DNA of 64,000 nt, from NCBI GenBank assembly GCA_964235705.1, contig CAXSDP010000014.1:4683-68682 (forward strand). The letters run 5' to 3'. Source of the DNA: RH-AL1 sp964235705 (GTDB lineage: Bacteria > Pseudomonadota > Alphaproteobacteria > Rhizobiales > Beijerinckiaceae). The notes beneath the pieces were generated by a model that did no database searches, was not told the DNA's origin, and saw only the letters and a list, made by a program, of their open reading frames with translations. The position numbers were made by a program, and so were the translations under genes. Positions 23,586-33,152 of this stretch are shown here, one piece after another. Every line of letters starts with the position of its first letter. Position 1 is the stretch's first letter.

Positions 23586-23861
23586 TCAGCTCGAAGGGGC
23601 CGTCGACGTCGTCGACGTGGAGGGCGAAGCCGCCGCGGGTGCGGGTGCCAGGGTCAGGGTGACGGCGGCGCCGGTCTTGTAGGCGGCGATCTGATCGGCG
23701 GTCGGGTTGGTGATCACCACGGGGAAGGTCTTGGCCATCTTCACGTTGCCGGGCAGCGTCGTCGACACGTCGACGTGCACCGTCAGGGTCGGCGCCTCGG
23801 GGTTGTCGTCGGCGACGGCGTTCTTGACCGTGTGGGAAAGGGCGACGGGTGCGGCGGACAT
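23586..23861 (-). CDS. Hypothetical protein with beta-rich body, 91 aa
   Basis: The ATG at 23861 follows a TTGGAGGCC site. The sequence is beta-rich (TLTVHVDVSTTLPGNVKMAKTFPVVITNPTADQ) and ends in a Pro/Ala/Ser/Thr tail. No family is recognised. It is placed between a fibre-assembly-like gene and the RlpA-like gene in the late operon. Confidence 0.55.
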   Translation of the reverse strand: MSAAPVALSHTVKNAVADDNPEAPTLTVHVDVSTTLPGNVKMAKTFPVVITNPTADQIAAYKTGAAVTLTLAPAPAAASPSTSTTSTAPSS

Positions 23862-23889
23862 GGCGGCCTCCAAGCTGATGGGGTTCGGG

Positions 23890-24519
23890 TCAGGGTGACG
23901 GCCAGGCGGCCGCTTCGATTTGGGCGAAGGTCGTGATCGTCGGCTGCGCGGCGGTGATGCCGGCGGCGAGGTCGTTGAGGACGCCCCGGCTCTTGGCGAC
24001 GACGGCGTCGGCCAGGTTGCCCAGCAGCACGGCCTGCGCGGCGCTCACCGTCGCCGGCGAGTAGTCGACGTTGGAGTAGGGGTTGGTCGCGTAAACGGTG
24101 GCGGCGTTGCGCATCCCCCACGCGGCGAGGCGCGCCATCGCGTTCTGGCCGCGCTCATCGAGCTTGGTCGTCAGGGGGAGCGGCGCCGCCGACGTGCCGA
24201 CGTTGAAGCTCCACACCTGCGCGAGCACCCTGCCCTGCTTGGCGTCGGCGTAGGCCAGCAGCTGCGCCACCGTGGGCGGCGTCGCCGTCACGGGCGCGGG
24301 CGGGCCGCCGGGCGCCGGCGGCGCGAAGGCGACACCATCCGCCGTGGTCCAGTTCGGCGCCACGCCGGCGATCGCCGTGACGTCGGCGAAGGCGAGCCCC
24401 ACGAAGACGGTCTTGCCCGGCTCCAGCGCCGGGTCGAGGGGCTGCGTCACCTCCATCACCGTGGCCGGACGCGCGCCCGTCGGCGCGGCGTCGAGGCGGG
24501 CCCAGACGCGATTGGTCAT
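23890..24519 (-). CDS. DUF4376-like tail-associated protein, 209 aa
   Basis: The N-terminal half reads like a short tail-fibre-assembly domain (TKPGKTVFVGLAFADV-type strands). The C-terminal half has the DUF4376-like order: LLAYADAKQGRVLAQVWSFNVG, then KLDERGQNAMARLAAWG, and a terminal ITTFAQIEAAAWPSP. The same layout occurs in the protein at 33153-33743, so the two are likely distant paralogues within the fibre region. The role is presumed fibre maturation or attachment. Confidence 0.5.
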   Translation of the reverse strand: MTNRVWARLDAAPTGARPATVMEVTQPLDPALEPGKTVFVGLAFADVTAIAGVAPNWTTADGVAFAPPAPGGPPAPVTATPPTVAQLLAYADAKQGRVLAQVWSFNVGTSAAPLPLTTKLDERGQNAMARLAAWGMRNAATVYATNPYSNVDYSPATVSAAQAVLLGNLADAVVAKSRGVLNDLAAGITAAQPTITTFAQIEAAAWPSP

Positions 24520-24528
24520 GGCAAGCCC

Positions 24529-27500
24529 TTAGAACGTCAGCTTGAGGAAGCCGCCGCCACCCGAAACCAGGTTGTACGGCGCGCCGGCGAGGTTGATGAG
24601 GCCGCCACTCCCCTGCCCCGGCGTGTTCACCGTGACGTTGCCGGAGCTGTCCTCGCTGAGATGGCCGCCGGTGGCGGAGAGAGGGCCGAAGGCACTGCTG
24701 CCCCCGACCGATGACGCTCCGCCGTTGGTATTGTTTTGAGCGCCGCCGTAGCCGCCGACGACGTAGTAGATCTGCTGCCCCGGCGTGACGTTCAGCGTGC
24801 CGTAGGCGTAGCCGCCGAGCGGTCCATTGGTGGTCGTGCTCTGGTTGTTCCCACCATTGTCATCGTAGAAGAACGTGATGGGTCCGGCGTCCCCGCCGCG
24901 CAGCTCGACGTAGAGCCAGGTCACGCCGGCTGGCACCGTGAAGATGCCGCTGCCGCTGCCGAAGAACGTGCCGCCGTGCGGGCTGACGAGGTTGCCGTAG
25001 CTGCCGGCGTTCAGCGCGTTCTGGTCGAGCGTCCCAGCGACGAGCACGTTACCGGCGATCTCGACGTTGGCCTCGATCAGCAGGGTGGTGTTGAGCGTCC
25101 CGTCCGGGTTCAGCACGCCGGACAGGATCAAGCCGCCGGTCTGCCCGTCGATCGTGATGCCGAGGAAGTACTGCGCCTCGATGCCGTTCAGCGAGGCGCC
25201 GAGCTGCTGCAGGGTGGCGGTGTGACCACCGACCGTGGTGGACAGGTTCGAGAGGTTCGTCGACAGCGCCTGGTCGCCGGTGGCGCGCGCGACGCTCTCG
25301 TTGGTGATGGCGGCGGTGTTCCCGTTCACCGTCGAGGTCAGGCTGGTCAGGCTCGCCGACAGCGCGCTGTCGGCGTCGGTGCGGGTCGCGGCTTCCTGGT
25401 TGACCGCCGCCGTGTTGGAGCCGACGGCCGCGTTGGTCTGCGCGATCTGCCCGGCGAGTGACTGGTCGGCCGTGCTTCGGGTCGTGGCCTCGTTGGAGAT
25501 GGACGAGGTGTTGGCGCCGACCGTCGTGGTGAGGGTGGCCACCGTCGCCGCGACCGCGTCGGTCGCCGTGGCCGCCACGGCCGCGTTGTTGGCGATCGTC
25601 GCGTTGATCGCGGGCACGTTCGCCTGGGTGCCCGGCGAGTACGGTGACAGGATCGTCTGGCCCGCGGAGGCGGTGCGGGAGAACGGGTGCGTGAAGAAGC
25701 CGGCGCAGGCCACGTTGGCGGTGGGCGCGAAGGTGCGCAGCAGCAGGCAACGCGCGACGGTGTCGGCCGGCGCGGTCGAGAAGCCGCCGATCTGGGTGAA
25801 GCCGGCGAGGTTCCCGCCGGCCGGGTTCCCGCCGCTCGTCTGCGAGCCTTGCGCGTAGGCCAGGACGGTGCCGTTGCCGTCGATGTAGCCGACGTAGATC
25901 AGCAGCGCCTGCGCCGCCTGACCGGCCGCCAGCACGCTCGCCTCGTAGGTGATGCCCGGTTCGGCCGCCATGTGGGGGCTTGCCCAGTCGGCGTACTGTC
26001 CCGCGGCGGTCGTGGCCGGCAGCAGCGTCGCGAGGACGTTGACCGAGGCGTTCGTGTAGCCGGCCGGGTTGAAGGACTGCTGCGCCCCGGCGAGGATCGA
26101 TCCGAAGCCCCAGCCGTCGTCGCCGTTCAGGTCCGAGTTGGCGAGGTCGTTGCCGCCGCCGACCGCGCCCTGCGCGTTGGCCGTGAGCGTCGACACCTCG
26201 CTGGCGATCGCGCTCTCGGCCGTCGTGCGGGCGACGGCCTCGTTGGAGATCGCGGCGTTCAGCGCGCCGGTTTGAGCCGACAACGACGCGATGGAGGCGG
26301 CGAGCGCCGCGTCGGCGTCGGTGCGGGTCGCGGCCTCCTGGTTGATGGCGGCGGTGTTGCCGCCGGTGGCGGAGTTCAACGTGGCGATCTGGCCGGCGAG
26401 CGACTCGTCGGCCGTGCTTCGGGTCGTGGCCTCGTTGGAGATGGACGAGGTGTTGGCGCCGACCGTCGTGGTGAGGGTGGCCACCGTCGCCGCGACCGCG
26501 TCGGTCGCCGTGGCCGCCACGGCCGCGTTGTTGGCGATCGTCGCGTTGATCGCGGGCACGTTCGCCTGGGTGCCCGGCGAGTACGGTGACAGGATCGTCT
26601 GGCCCGCGGAGGCGGTGCGGGAGAACGGGTGCGTGAAGAAGCCGGCGCAGGCCACGTTGGCGGTGGGCGCGAAGGTGCGCAGCAGCAGGCAACGCGCGAC
26701 GGTGTCGGCCGGCGCGGTCGAGAAGCCGCCGATCTGGGTGAAGCCGGCGAGGTTCCCGCCGGCCGGGTTCCCGCCGCTCGTCTGCGAGCCTTGCGCGTAG
26801 GCCAGGACGGTGCCGTTGCCGTCGATGTAGCCGACGTAGATCAGCAGCGCCTGCGCCGCCTGACCGGCCGCCAGCACGCTCGCCTCGTAGGTGATGCCCG
26901 GTTCGGCCGCCATGTGGGGGCTTGCCCAGTCGGCGTACTGTCCCGCGGCGGTCGTGGCCGGCAGCAGCGTCGCGAGGACGTTGACCGAGGCGTTCGTGTA
27001 GCCGGCCGGGTTGAAGGACTGCTGCGCCCCGGCGAGGATCGATCCGAAGCCCCAGCCGTCGTCGCCGTTCAGGTCCGAGTTGGCGAGGTCGTTGCCGCCG
27101 CCGACCGCGCCCTGCGCGTTGGCCGTGAGCGTCGACACCTCGCTGGCGATCGCGCTCTCGGCCGTCGTGCGGGCGACGGACTCGTTGGAGATCGCGGCGC
27201 TCAGCGCGCCGGTCTGGGCCGACAGCGACGCGATGGAGGCGGTGAGCGCCGAGTCGGCGTCGGTGCGGGTCGCGGCCTCCTGGGTGATCGCGGCGGTGTT
27301 GCCGCCTGTGGCGGCGTTCAGCGTGGTGATCTGCCCGGAGAGCGATTCGTCAGCGGTGGCCCGGGTCGCCGCCTCCTGGGTGATCGCCGCGCTGTTCCCC
27401 CCGACGGTGCTCGTCAGCGTGTTGATCGTCGCCGAGAGCGCGCTGTCGCCGTCGGCGCGGGTCACCGCCTCCGCCGAGATCCCGGCGGTGTTGCCGTTCA

Positions 27501-28944
27501 CCGTCGCGGTGAGCGTCATGACGGTGTCGGAGATGGCCGTGTCGGCGGTCGTGCGGGCGGTCGCTTCCTGGTTGATGGCGGCGGATAGGTTCGACGCGCT
27601 CGAGGCCGTGAGCGACGTGATCGAAGCGGCGAGCGCCGAGTCGGCGGCGGTGCGGGTCGCGGCCTCCTGGGTGATGGCGGCGGTGTTGCCGCCGGTGGCG
27701 GCGTTCAGCGTGGTGATCTGAGCCGATAGCGCGTCGTCCGCGTCGGCTCGGGTCACCGCCTCCTGGGTGATCGCCGCCGTGTTGCCGTTGACCGTCGCGT
27801 TCAGCGTCGTGACGGTGTCGGCGATGGCCGTGTCGGCAGTCGTGCGGGCGGTCGCCTCCTGGCTGATGGCCGCGGAAAGGTTGCTGCCCGTCGTCGCCGT
27901 GAGCGTCTGGATGGAGGTGGCGAGGGCGCTGTCGGCGTCCGACCTCGCGATGACCTCCTGCGAGATCGCGGCGGTGTTGCCGCCGACGGTGGCGGTCAGG
28001 GTCGTCAGCGTGGCCGAGAGCGCGCTGTCGCCGTCGGCGCGGGCGACCGCCTCCTGTTTGATCGTCGCCTCGTTGGAGGCGACATTGGCCGTGATCGTGG
28101 TGATCTCGCCGGCGATCGCGTCATCGGCGGTCGACCTGGCGCCGGCCTCGACGGTGATCGCGGACGTGTTGCCGGCGACATCGCCCTGGATGGAGAGGAT
28201 CGTCGTCGCGACGCCTTGCAGCTCGTTCAGCGCGCTCGACGCGTCCGCTTGCGCCGCCGTCGTCGCGGCCTGGTTCGATGCGATGGAGGCGGTGGCACTC
28301 GAGAAGGCGGCCGTGGTCGCCGCTTCGTTGGCCTGGATCGCCGCGTTGGCGTCGGCGATCGCCGTGGTGACCTCGCCGAAGGCGGCCGTCGCGGCCGCTT
28401 GGTTCGCGGCGATGTCGCCTTGCGCTTCGGTGATCGCCGCGTCGACCTCGCCGAAGGCGGCCGTCGCGGCCGCCTGGTTCGCGGCGATGTCGCCTTGTGC
28501 TTCGGCGATCGCCGCATTGACCTCGTCGAAGGCCTGCGTCGCGTAGCTGTCGTTCTGCTCGACCAGCGACTGCAGGGATGCGAGGTCGCTGTTGAAGGTG
28601 GAGGTCACCGATGCGAGCGCCTCGGCGTTCGCCGCGCCCTCGCTCGCGATGCCGGACACGAGGTTCGCCACGTCGCCTTGGACGGTGGCCTGTAGACCGG
28701 CGAGTTCGGCCTCGATCGCATCGATCTCCGCCTGCAGCACGCTGCTGGCCCCGGGCAGCACGGCAGCCACGGCGGCCGAGCCCACGCGACCATCGACGCT
28801 GACGATCGTGGGCGGCAAGGCGATCGCCGCGACGATCGGCGAGGCCGCGACGGAGGTGAGCGCGCCGCGCGAGACCGCCGCGACCTTGGCGCCCGCCGGG
28901 GCGACGGAGACGGAGGGCGTGACGGTCCGCAGGCTGACGATCAT
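24529..28944 (-). CDS. Giant tail fibre protein (1471 aa) with coiled-coil and duplicated modules
   Basis: This is the largest gene of the phage. After a hydrophobic N-terminal start come many copies of a 30-odd-residue unit of the form TAAITQEAATRTDADSALAA, likely a trimeric coiled-coil/beta shaft. Two almost identical 314-residue modules follow (DNA copies 25465-26234 and 26407-27176). Each contains GGGNDLANSDLNGDDGWGFGS and a beta-sandwich region with GYTNASVNVLATLLPAT, resembling carbohydrate-binding fibre modules. The C-terminus is Gly/Asn/Ser-rich and beta-structured. It is the probable receptor-binding fibre. Confidence 0.78.
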   Translation of the reverse strand: MIVSLRTVTPSVSVAPAGAKVAAVSRGALTSVAASPIVAAIALPPTIVSVDGRVGSAAVAAVLPGASSVLQAEIDAIEAELAGLQATVQGDVANLVSGIASEGAANAEALASVTSTFNSDLASLQSLVEQNDSYATQAFDEVNAAIAEAQGDIAANQAAATAAFGEVDAAITEAQGDIAANQAAATAAFGEVTTAIADANAAIQANEAATTAAFSSATASIASNQAATTAAQADASSALNELQGVATTILSIQGDVAGNTSAITVEAGARSTADDAIAGEITTITANVASNEATIKQEAVARADGDSALSATLTTLTATVGGNTAAISQEVIARSDADSALATSIQTLTATTGSNLSAAISQEATARTTADTAIADTVTTLNATVNGNTAAITQEAVTRADADDALSAQITTLNAATGGNTAAITQEAATRTAADSALAASITSLTASSASNLSAAINQEATARTTADTAISDTVMTLTATVNGNTAGISAEAVTRADGDSALSATINTLTSTVGGNSAAITQEAATRATADESLSGQITTLNAATGGNTAAITQEAATRTDADSALTASIASLSAQTGALSAAISNESVARTTAESAIASEVSTLTANAQGAVGGGNDLANSDLNGDDGWGFGSILAGAQQSFNPAGYTNASVNVLATLLPATTAAGQYADWASPHMAAEPGITYEASVLAAGQAAQALLIYVGYIDGNGTVLAYAQGSQTSGGNPAGGNLAGFTQIGGFSTAPADTVARCLLLRTFAPTANVACAGFFTHPFSRTASAGQTILSPYSPGTQANVPAINATIANNAAVAATATDAVAATVATLTTTVGANTSSISNEATTRSTADESLAGQIATLNSATGGNTAAINQEAATRTDADAALAASIASLSAQTGALNAAISNEAVARTTAESAIASEVSTLTANAQGAVGGGNDLANSDLNGDDGWGFGSILAGAQQSFNPAGYTNASVNVLATLLPATTAAGQYADWASPHMAAEPGITYEASVLAAGQAAQALLIYVGYIDGNGTVLAYAQGSQTSGGNPAGGNLAGFTQIGGFSTAPADTVARCLLLRTFAPTANVACAGFFTHPFSRTASAGQTILSPYSPGTQANVPAINATIANNAAVAATATDAVAATVATLTTTVGANTSSISNEATTRSTADQSLAGQIAQTNAAVGSNTAAVNQEAATRTDADSALSASLTSLTSTVNGNTAAITNESVARATGDQALSTNLSNLSTTVGGHTATLQQLGASLNGIEAQYFLGITIDGQTGGLILSGVLNPDGTLNTTLLIEANVEIAGNVLVAGTLDQNALNAGSYGNLVSPHGGTFFGSGSGIFTVPAGVTWLYVELRGGDAGPITFFYDDNGGNNQSTTTNGPLGGYAYGTLNVTPGQQIYYVVGGYGGAQNNTNGGASSVGGSSAFGPLSATGGHLSEDSSGNVTVNTPGQGSGGLINLAGAPYNLVSGGGGFLKLTF
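25465..27176 (-). repeat. Near-perfect tandem duplication inside the fibre gene, period 942 bp
   Basis: About 770 bp at 25465-26234 recurs at 26407-27176 with no difference I could find by eye in spot checks. The flanks diverge at the first mismatching bases. The offset of 942 bp is an exact multiple of three (314 codons), so the frame is kept. Confidence 0.88.
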
Positions 28945-29009
28945 GTCCTAGCCTCAGACGATGGGAATGGACGCGGGCGCGACCCGCCGGCACACGTAGA
29001 GCGCCGGGA

Positions 29010-29423
29010 TCAGCTCGTCGGCGTGGCCGAGGCGAGGATGGCGGTCTCGCGGGCCTGCGTGATCAGGTTGATCGAGACGAGGTAGGCGAGCCCCTGGGTC
29101 GTGCGCTGGTCGGTGAGGCTGACGAAGCTCGCGCCGGCGGCCATCAGCAGGAACAGCTTCACGCTCACGTCCGTGCTTTGCACGATCGCCGCCTGCTCCG
29201 AGCTGGTGAAAAGCCCCAGGAACTGCAGGAAGGTGAGCTGCGGCACGGAAGGCGCCGGCGCCGCAGCCGGCGTCGGTGTGTTTCCGGCGGCGACCCAGGC
29301 TTGGTAGGCCTGCCAATCGAGGTTGCCGGGATCGGCGGGGACGTTGGCCCCATCCGCGTCGCGATGGATCATGTTGAGCCGGACGGCGCCGGTCGTGAGG
29401 TCGACGATCTGAGTGTAAGCCAC
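29010..29423 (-). CDS. Hypothetical tail-region protein, 137 aa
   Basis: The GTG at 29423 is separated from the previous stop by a single base. The N-terminal part reads AYTQIVDLTTGAVRLNMIHRDADGANVPADPGNLDWQAYQAWVAAG, a pattern often seen in short fibre-attachment or assembly proteins. The C-terminal half is helical and hydrophobic (VSVKLFLLMAAGASFVSL). Position between fibre genes suggests a fibre accessory. Confidence 0.55.
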   Translation of the reverse strand: MAYTQIVDLTTGAVRLNMIHRDADGANVPADPGNLDWQAYQAWVAAGNTPTPAAAPAPSVPQLTFLQFLGLFTSSEQAAIVQSTDVSVKLFLLMAAGASFVSLTDQRTTQGLAYLVSINLITQARETAILASATPTS

Positions 29424-29424
29424 G

Positions 29425-30243
29425 TCAGAGCTCCGCGGAGATGTCGAGAACGGCGCTGGTGTTGTCATTGGCCTGCAGGAACGCCGTGTCGCCCTGCGTC
29501 AATGACCCTGACGCCGTGCCGATTTGCAGGAGCGCGGTTTGTGGCGAGGAGTCCGAAATGGACAAGGACGTCGAGCTGGTGGCCCCGCCATTCCCGAGCA
29601 GTCTGAGCGACGTCTGGGCCGGTAGAGTGATCGTCGGGTTCGCACGCTTATAGGCGTAGCTGATCGACCCGAAGGAAGTGGACGAGTTGAAGTTCGCGCA
29701 GACGCACAGGTTCAAGCGTCCCGATCCCGAAACGACAACCCTTTCGAAGTAGCGCAGGCACAACGCCATCTCGAGACCGACCGGCCGACGCTCGAACGGC
29801 GTCGGCGTGGTGCCGGCTTCAAGCTGGACGAGCCCGAGGGTGCCGGCCTGGAACGCCACCGTGATCTGCGTTCCTGCCGGGACGCCGCTGACGACGTGAG
29901 GGGAGGTGAACGGCCCGAGCAGCGTGTAGGAGCTACCCGCTGGTGTGAAACCGACGTAGCCGGGCGCGCTACCCGTCCATGACAGGGTGTAGGTCCCACC
30001 TGCTACGTTCTGCGCCTCGACGACCTGGGAAAGTGTCCCGCTGGCGATCGTCACGAGCGTATCGGGCGTGTTCTGGGTATAGCTGTAGCCGCAGTTCCCA
30101 CCTCCGTAATCGCGCCAACGATCGTGCGCATAGACGCTACTACCCAGCACGGTACCGCTAGCGTAGCCTCGCTGGTTGATCGCGAAGTTGCCGTTGATGA
30201 GCAAGTTGCGGCCGAGGTTTAGCGGCGGCGCGTAGATGTCCAT
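29425..30243 (-). CDS. Tail fibre/receptor-binding module, 272 aa
   Basis: The start LGRNLLINGNFAINQRGYASG is the typical opening of phage fibre modules with a jelly-roll (carbohydrate-binding-like) domain. Further matches are YAHDRWRDYG, GTYTLSWTGSA, and FQAGTLGLVQLEAGTTPTPFERRPVGLEMALCLRYFER. The C-terminal part is beta-rich. It is probably a secondary fibre or cap protein. Confidence 0.7.
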   Translation of the reverse strand: MDIYAPPLNLGRNLLINGNFAINQRGYASGTVLGSSVYAHDRWRDYGGGNCGYSYTQNTPDTLVTIASGTLSQVVEAQNVAGGTYTLSWTGSAPGYVGFTPAGSSYTLLGPFTSPHVVSGVPAGTQITVAFQAGTLGLVQLEAGTTPTPFERRPVGLEMALCLRYFERVVVSGSGRLNLCVCANFNSSTSFGSISYAYKRANPTITLPAQTSLRLLGNGGATSSTSLSISDSSPQTALLQIGTASGSLTQGDTAFLQANDNTSAVLDISAEL

Positions 30244-30256
30244 CGCGACACCCTCC

Positions 30257-32680
30257 TCAGAGCTGGTACGCGGCGAGCTCGAGGCCCGCGGTCGCGCAGT
30301 AGTAGGTGAAGGCCGAGGTTTCGACGCCGCCGGCGGTGGACTTGGCGTAACCGCCGGCGGGGATGCGGAAGCAGTCGGCTCCGCCGATGCTGGCCGCCCC
30401 GCCGAGCGGGTTGATCCACACGTCGGCCGACTGCGGCGCCTGGATCGTCCAGGCCGTGCGCGAGGTGTTGGCTGCCCAGAGCTGGGTGGAGCTCGCGGCG
30501 ACGGTAGTCGTGCTACCCGACACCGGCGCGCGCGGCGCGGGGCCGACCGTGCCGATGTTGTTTGTCCCGGCCGGCGTGGCGGCGTTCATGGCGACGAAGA
30601 TGCCCCGCAGCCAGGCGATCGCTGACCCCGACGTCGACGCGGCCGTCGCCGCCGCGTCGACCTTGGCGCCGAGCGTGACGCTGCTGCCGTCGGCGATCGA
30701 GGCCGGCTGCGTCGCTTGCCAAAAGGTGCCCGAAACGGGCTGGGTAGCTTGGTAGAAGGTGCCGGTGACGGCGATGCTGCCGAGCAGCTTGTCGCGGATC
30801 GCGCGCAGCGCGCCGATCGCCGTCGTGTTGGCACCGCTCACCGTGGCGGCGTCGGTCGTCGAGCCGATCGTCGCCATGCCGCCGTCGGTCGAGGAGACCG
30901 GCTGCGTCGCTTGGTAGAACGTCCCGGTGACCGCAATGCTGCCGAGTAGCTTGTCGCGGATCGCCCGCAAGGCGCCGACGACCGTCGTGTTGGTACCGCT
31001 CGCGGTGGCGGCGTCGGTCGTGGTGCCGATCGTCGCCAAGCTGCCGTCGGTCGAGGAGATCGGCTGCGTCGCCTGCCAGAAGGTGCCCGAGACGGGCTGG
31101 GTCGCCTGAAAGAAGGTGCCGGTGACGGCGATGGTGCCCAGGAGCTTGTCGCGGATCGCGCGCAGGGCACCAATCGCCGTGGTGGCGGCGCCGCTCACAG
31201 TGGCGGTGTCGGTTGTCGAGCCAATCGTCGCAAGGCCGCCGTCGGCCGAGGACACCGGCTGCGTCGCCGGCCAAAAGGTGCCCGACACGGGCTGCGTGGC
31301 CTGGTAGAAGGTGCCGGTAACGGCGATGGTGCCCAGCAGCTTGTCGCGGATCGCCCGCAAGGCACCGACGACCGTCGTGGTGGCGCCGCTCGCCGTGGCG
31401 GCATCGGTGGTCGTGCCGATCGTCGCGAGGCCACCGTCGGTGGACGCGACCGTGAGGGGATTGCCGGTCGGGTTGCCGACCCGGATGCTCTTGAGGCCGT
31501 TGGCCGCCGCGATCAGCGCCGTGGCCGATCCGCTGGTCCAGGCCGTCATCTGCGCCTGCAGGTGGGTGACGCCCCCGCAGGCGAACTCCCATTGGCCGTT
31601 CGCTGTGGCGAACCCCACTGCGGTGCCGCCACCGAACGGCACCATGTTGATCGGGAAGAAGGTGGTGCCGCCATCGACCGAGGCCGACCAGGTGACCATG
31701 CCCGCCCAGGTGCCGGCCAACTGGATCACGGCGGCGTTCATGCCGTCGACGGCCAGCGCGACCACGCTCGTCGCGGCGGCGAGTGGGCCGCTCGCCGACA
31801 CGCGTGGGGCGTTCGACTGCGTCGCGGTCTTCAGCGTGCCGGTGAGGAGGCCGAATATCCCGCGCAGCCAGGCGATGGCGGAGCCGCTGGTCGAGCCGCC
31901 CGTCGCGGCGACGTCGGCGGGGGTGCCGAGCGCGGCCTCGACGGCGGCGTCCTTGACGGTCAACGTGGCGCCTAGCGTGCTCAAGACCTGCTGGATCAGG
32001 CCAGCGGTCGCCTGTTGCTGCGCCAGCGTCGCGGCACCCTGCGGCAGGAGCGACAGGGCGTTGAGGTTCGACGTCGACGGCGCGGCGGCGAGCACCGCGC
32101 CCTGGCTCGAGTTCAGCCAGAACTGGCCGATGATCGCGCCGGTCACGCTGTCGGTGGTGACGAAGTGGTCGACGAAGTCGCCGGAGGCGATGGTGGTGCC
32201 GGCGGCGGCGATCGCCTGGTACGCCGTCTTGTCGGTGATCGGTGCGGTGCGGTCTTCGGCCGGCTTGACGCCGACGCCGGGCGCGGCGGAGACGGCGCCG
32301 GTGATCGTCTTCCAGGTCGGCGCGCCGCCGGCGGGATTGTCGACGCGGATGAAGTAGGCGCCGGTGTTGTCCGTCCACAGCGTTTCGGCGGCGGTCTGCT
32401 GGAGCAACGAGACGATCTGCCCAAGCAGCGTGTTGGCGGCCGCCTGGTTCGTCGCCGTGGAAGCGGCCGCGGTCGCACCGGCGATCGCCTGCAGCTCGGT
32501 GAGCGCGCTCGCCTGCCCCTGCGCGGTGGCGGGATCGATGATCGCGGCGACGCTGTTCAGCACCACGTGGGCGACGTAGAACGGTCCCAGACCGGCGCCA
32601 CCGCTGGCATCGGCGAAGCCGTAGCCGAACGATCCTCCACCGTAGACGCCGCTCAGCTTCGTGGTGAGGCTGAAGGTCAT
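30257..32680 (-). CDS. Repetitive tail fibre-like structural protein, 807 aa
   Basis: The middle of the protein has at least four copies of a 55-60-residue unit with TDAATASG, ALRAIRDKLLG, IAVTGTFYQATQPVSGTFW and STDGGLATIG. This is a typical extended beta-solenoid or fibre shaft pattern. The N-terminal 300 residues contain helical segments and a QFWLNSSQGAVL region; the C-terminus has a WTIQAPQSADVWINPLGG beta domain. It is co-oriented with the other fibre genes. Confidence 0.7.
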   Translation of the reverse strand: MTFSLTTKLSGVYGGGSFGYGFADASGGAGLGPFYVAHVVLNSVAAIIDPATAQGQASALTELQAIAGATAAASTATNQAAANTLLGQIVSLLQQTAAETLWTDNTGAYFIRVDNPAGGAPTWKTITGAVSAAPGVGVKPAEDRTAPITDKTAYQAIAAAGTTIASGDFVDHFVTTDSVTGAIIGQFWLNSSQGAVLAAAPSTSNLNALSLLPQGAATLAQQQATAGLIQQVLSTLGATLTVKDAAVEAALGTPADVAATGGSTSGSAIAWLRGIFGLLTGTLKTATQSNAPRVSASGPLAAATSVVALAVDGMNAAVIQLAGTWAGMVTWSASVDGGTTFFPINMVPFGGGTAVGFATANGQWEFACGGVTHLQAQMTAWTSGSATALIAAANGLKSIRVGNPTGNPLTVASTDGGLATIGTTTDAATASGATTTVVGALRAIRDKLLGTIAVTGTFYQATQPVSGTFWPATQPVSSADGGLATIGSTTDTATVSGAATTAIGALRAIRDKLLGTIAVTGTFFQATQPVSGTFWQATQPISSTDGSLATIGTTTDAATASGTNTTVVGALRAIRDKLLGSIAVTGTFYQATQPVSSTDGGMATIGSTTDAATVSGANTTAIGALRAIRDKLLGSIAVTGTFYQATQPVSGTFWQATQPASIADGSSVTLGAKVDAAATAASTSGSAIAWLRGIFVAMNAATPAGTNNIGTVGPAPRAPVSGSTTTVAASSTQLWAANTSRTAWTIQAPQSADVWINPLGGAASIGGADCFRIPAGGYAKSTAGGVETSAFTYYCATAGLELAAYQL
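30720..31460 (-). repeat. In-frame tandem repeats in fibre gene
   Basis: Imperfect DNA repeats encode the IRDKLLG...TGTFYQATQPV units. Copies occur near 30780, 30950, 31145 and 31335, each marked by the plus-strand word CTTGTCGCGGATCGC. Alternating unit lengths arise from presence or absence of an SGTFWQATQPV insert. Confidence 0.75.
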
Positions 32681-32714
32681 GGCTGTCTCTTGATGTCGAG
32701 AGGGTCGGGGACGG

Positions 32715-33140
32715 TCAGCGCCGCGTGACGCCGCCGGCGATCGCGACCGTGAAAGGGCCGGCGACCTGGCCGAGGTTGAGGATCACGCCGTCTGCGGTGG
32801 CGATGATGTCCATCACCGCCGACGCGCCCGCCGGCAGGCTCGCCGTGCAGCCGGTCGGACCGGTCGCGGGTGCGAGTTCCGGCACGGCGAAGGCGAGTTG
32901 GCCGAGCGACCCGTCGACCTGGAGCAGGCCGTTGGCGGTCGAGATGTCGAGAAGCACCTCGGCATCGGTCGCGGACGGGCGCAGCTGCGCCTCGAAGGCG
33001 ATGCCGGTGATGTCGAGCGGCTGGCCGGCGTTGGCAGAGCCTTGCGGCCACTGGAACTGGAGGACGTCACGCCAGTCCGAGTTCGTGGTGACGGAGAAGG
33101 ACGCCTCGAGCTGCGGCAGCTGCAGGATGTTCGTCGCCAT
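32715..33140 (-). CDS. Hypothetical structural protein, 141 aa
   Basis: This beta-rich small protein reads SFSVTTNSDWRDVLQFQWP and then PLDITGIAFEAQLRPSATDAEVLLDIS, a pattern like the N-terminal domain of some baseplate-upper or fibre-attachment proteins. It has no catalytic motif. It lies among fibre genes. Confidence 0.55.
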   Translation of the reverse strand: MATNILQLPQLEASFSVTTNSDWRDVLQFQWPQGSANAGQPLDITGIAFEAQLRPSATDAEVLLDISTANGLLQVDGSLGQLAFAVPELAPATGPTGCTASLPAGASAVMDIIATADGVILNLGQVAGPFTVAIAGGVTRR

Positions 33141-33152
33141 GGCGGCCTCCGA

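Noticed and set aside
25049..26692. Long Arg-rich frame on the minus strand within the fibre gene
   Set aside because: It is an out-of-frame reading of the repetitive fibre gene; its Arg/His-rich repetitive composition mirrors codon structure and shows no domain.
24529..28944. Diversity-generating retroelement target in the giant fibre
   Set aside because: No reverse transcriptase or template repeat is present; the duplicated modules are near-identical rather than adenine-varied.
30720..31460. CRISPR array
   Set aside because: The repeats are in-frame coding units of a fibre gene with variable spacing and similar intervening sequence, and no cas genes are present.
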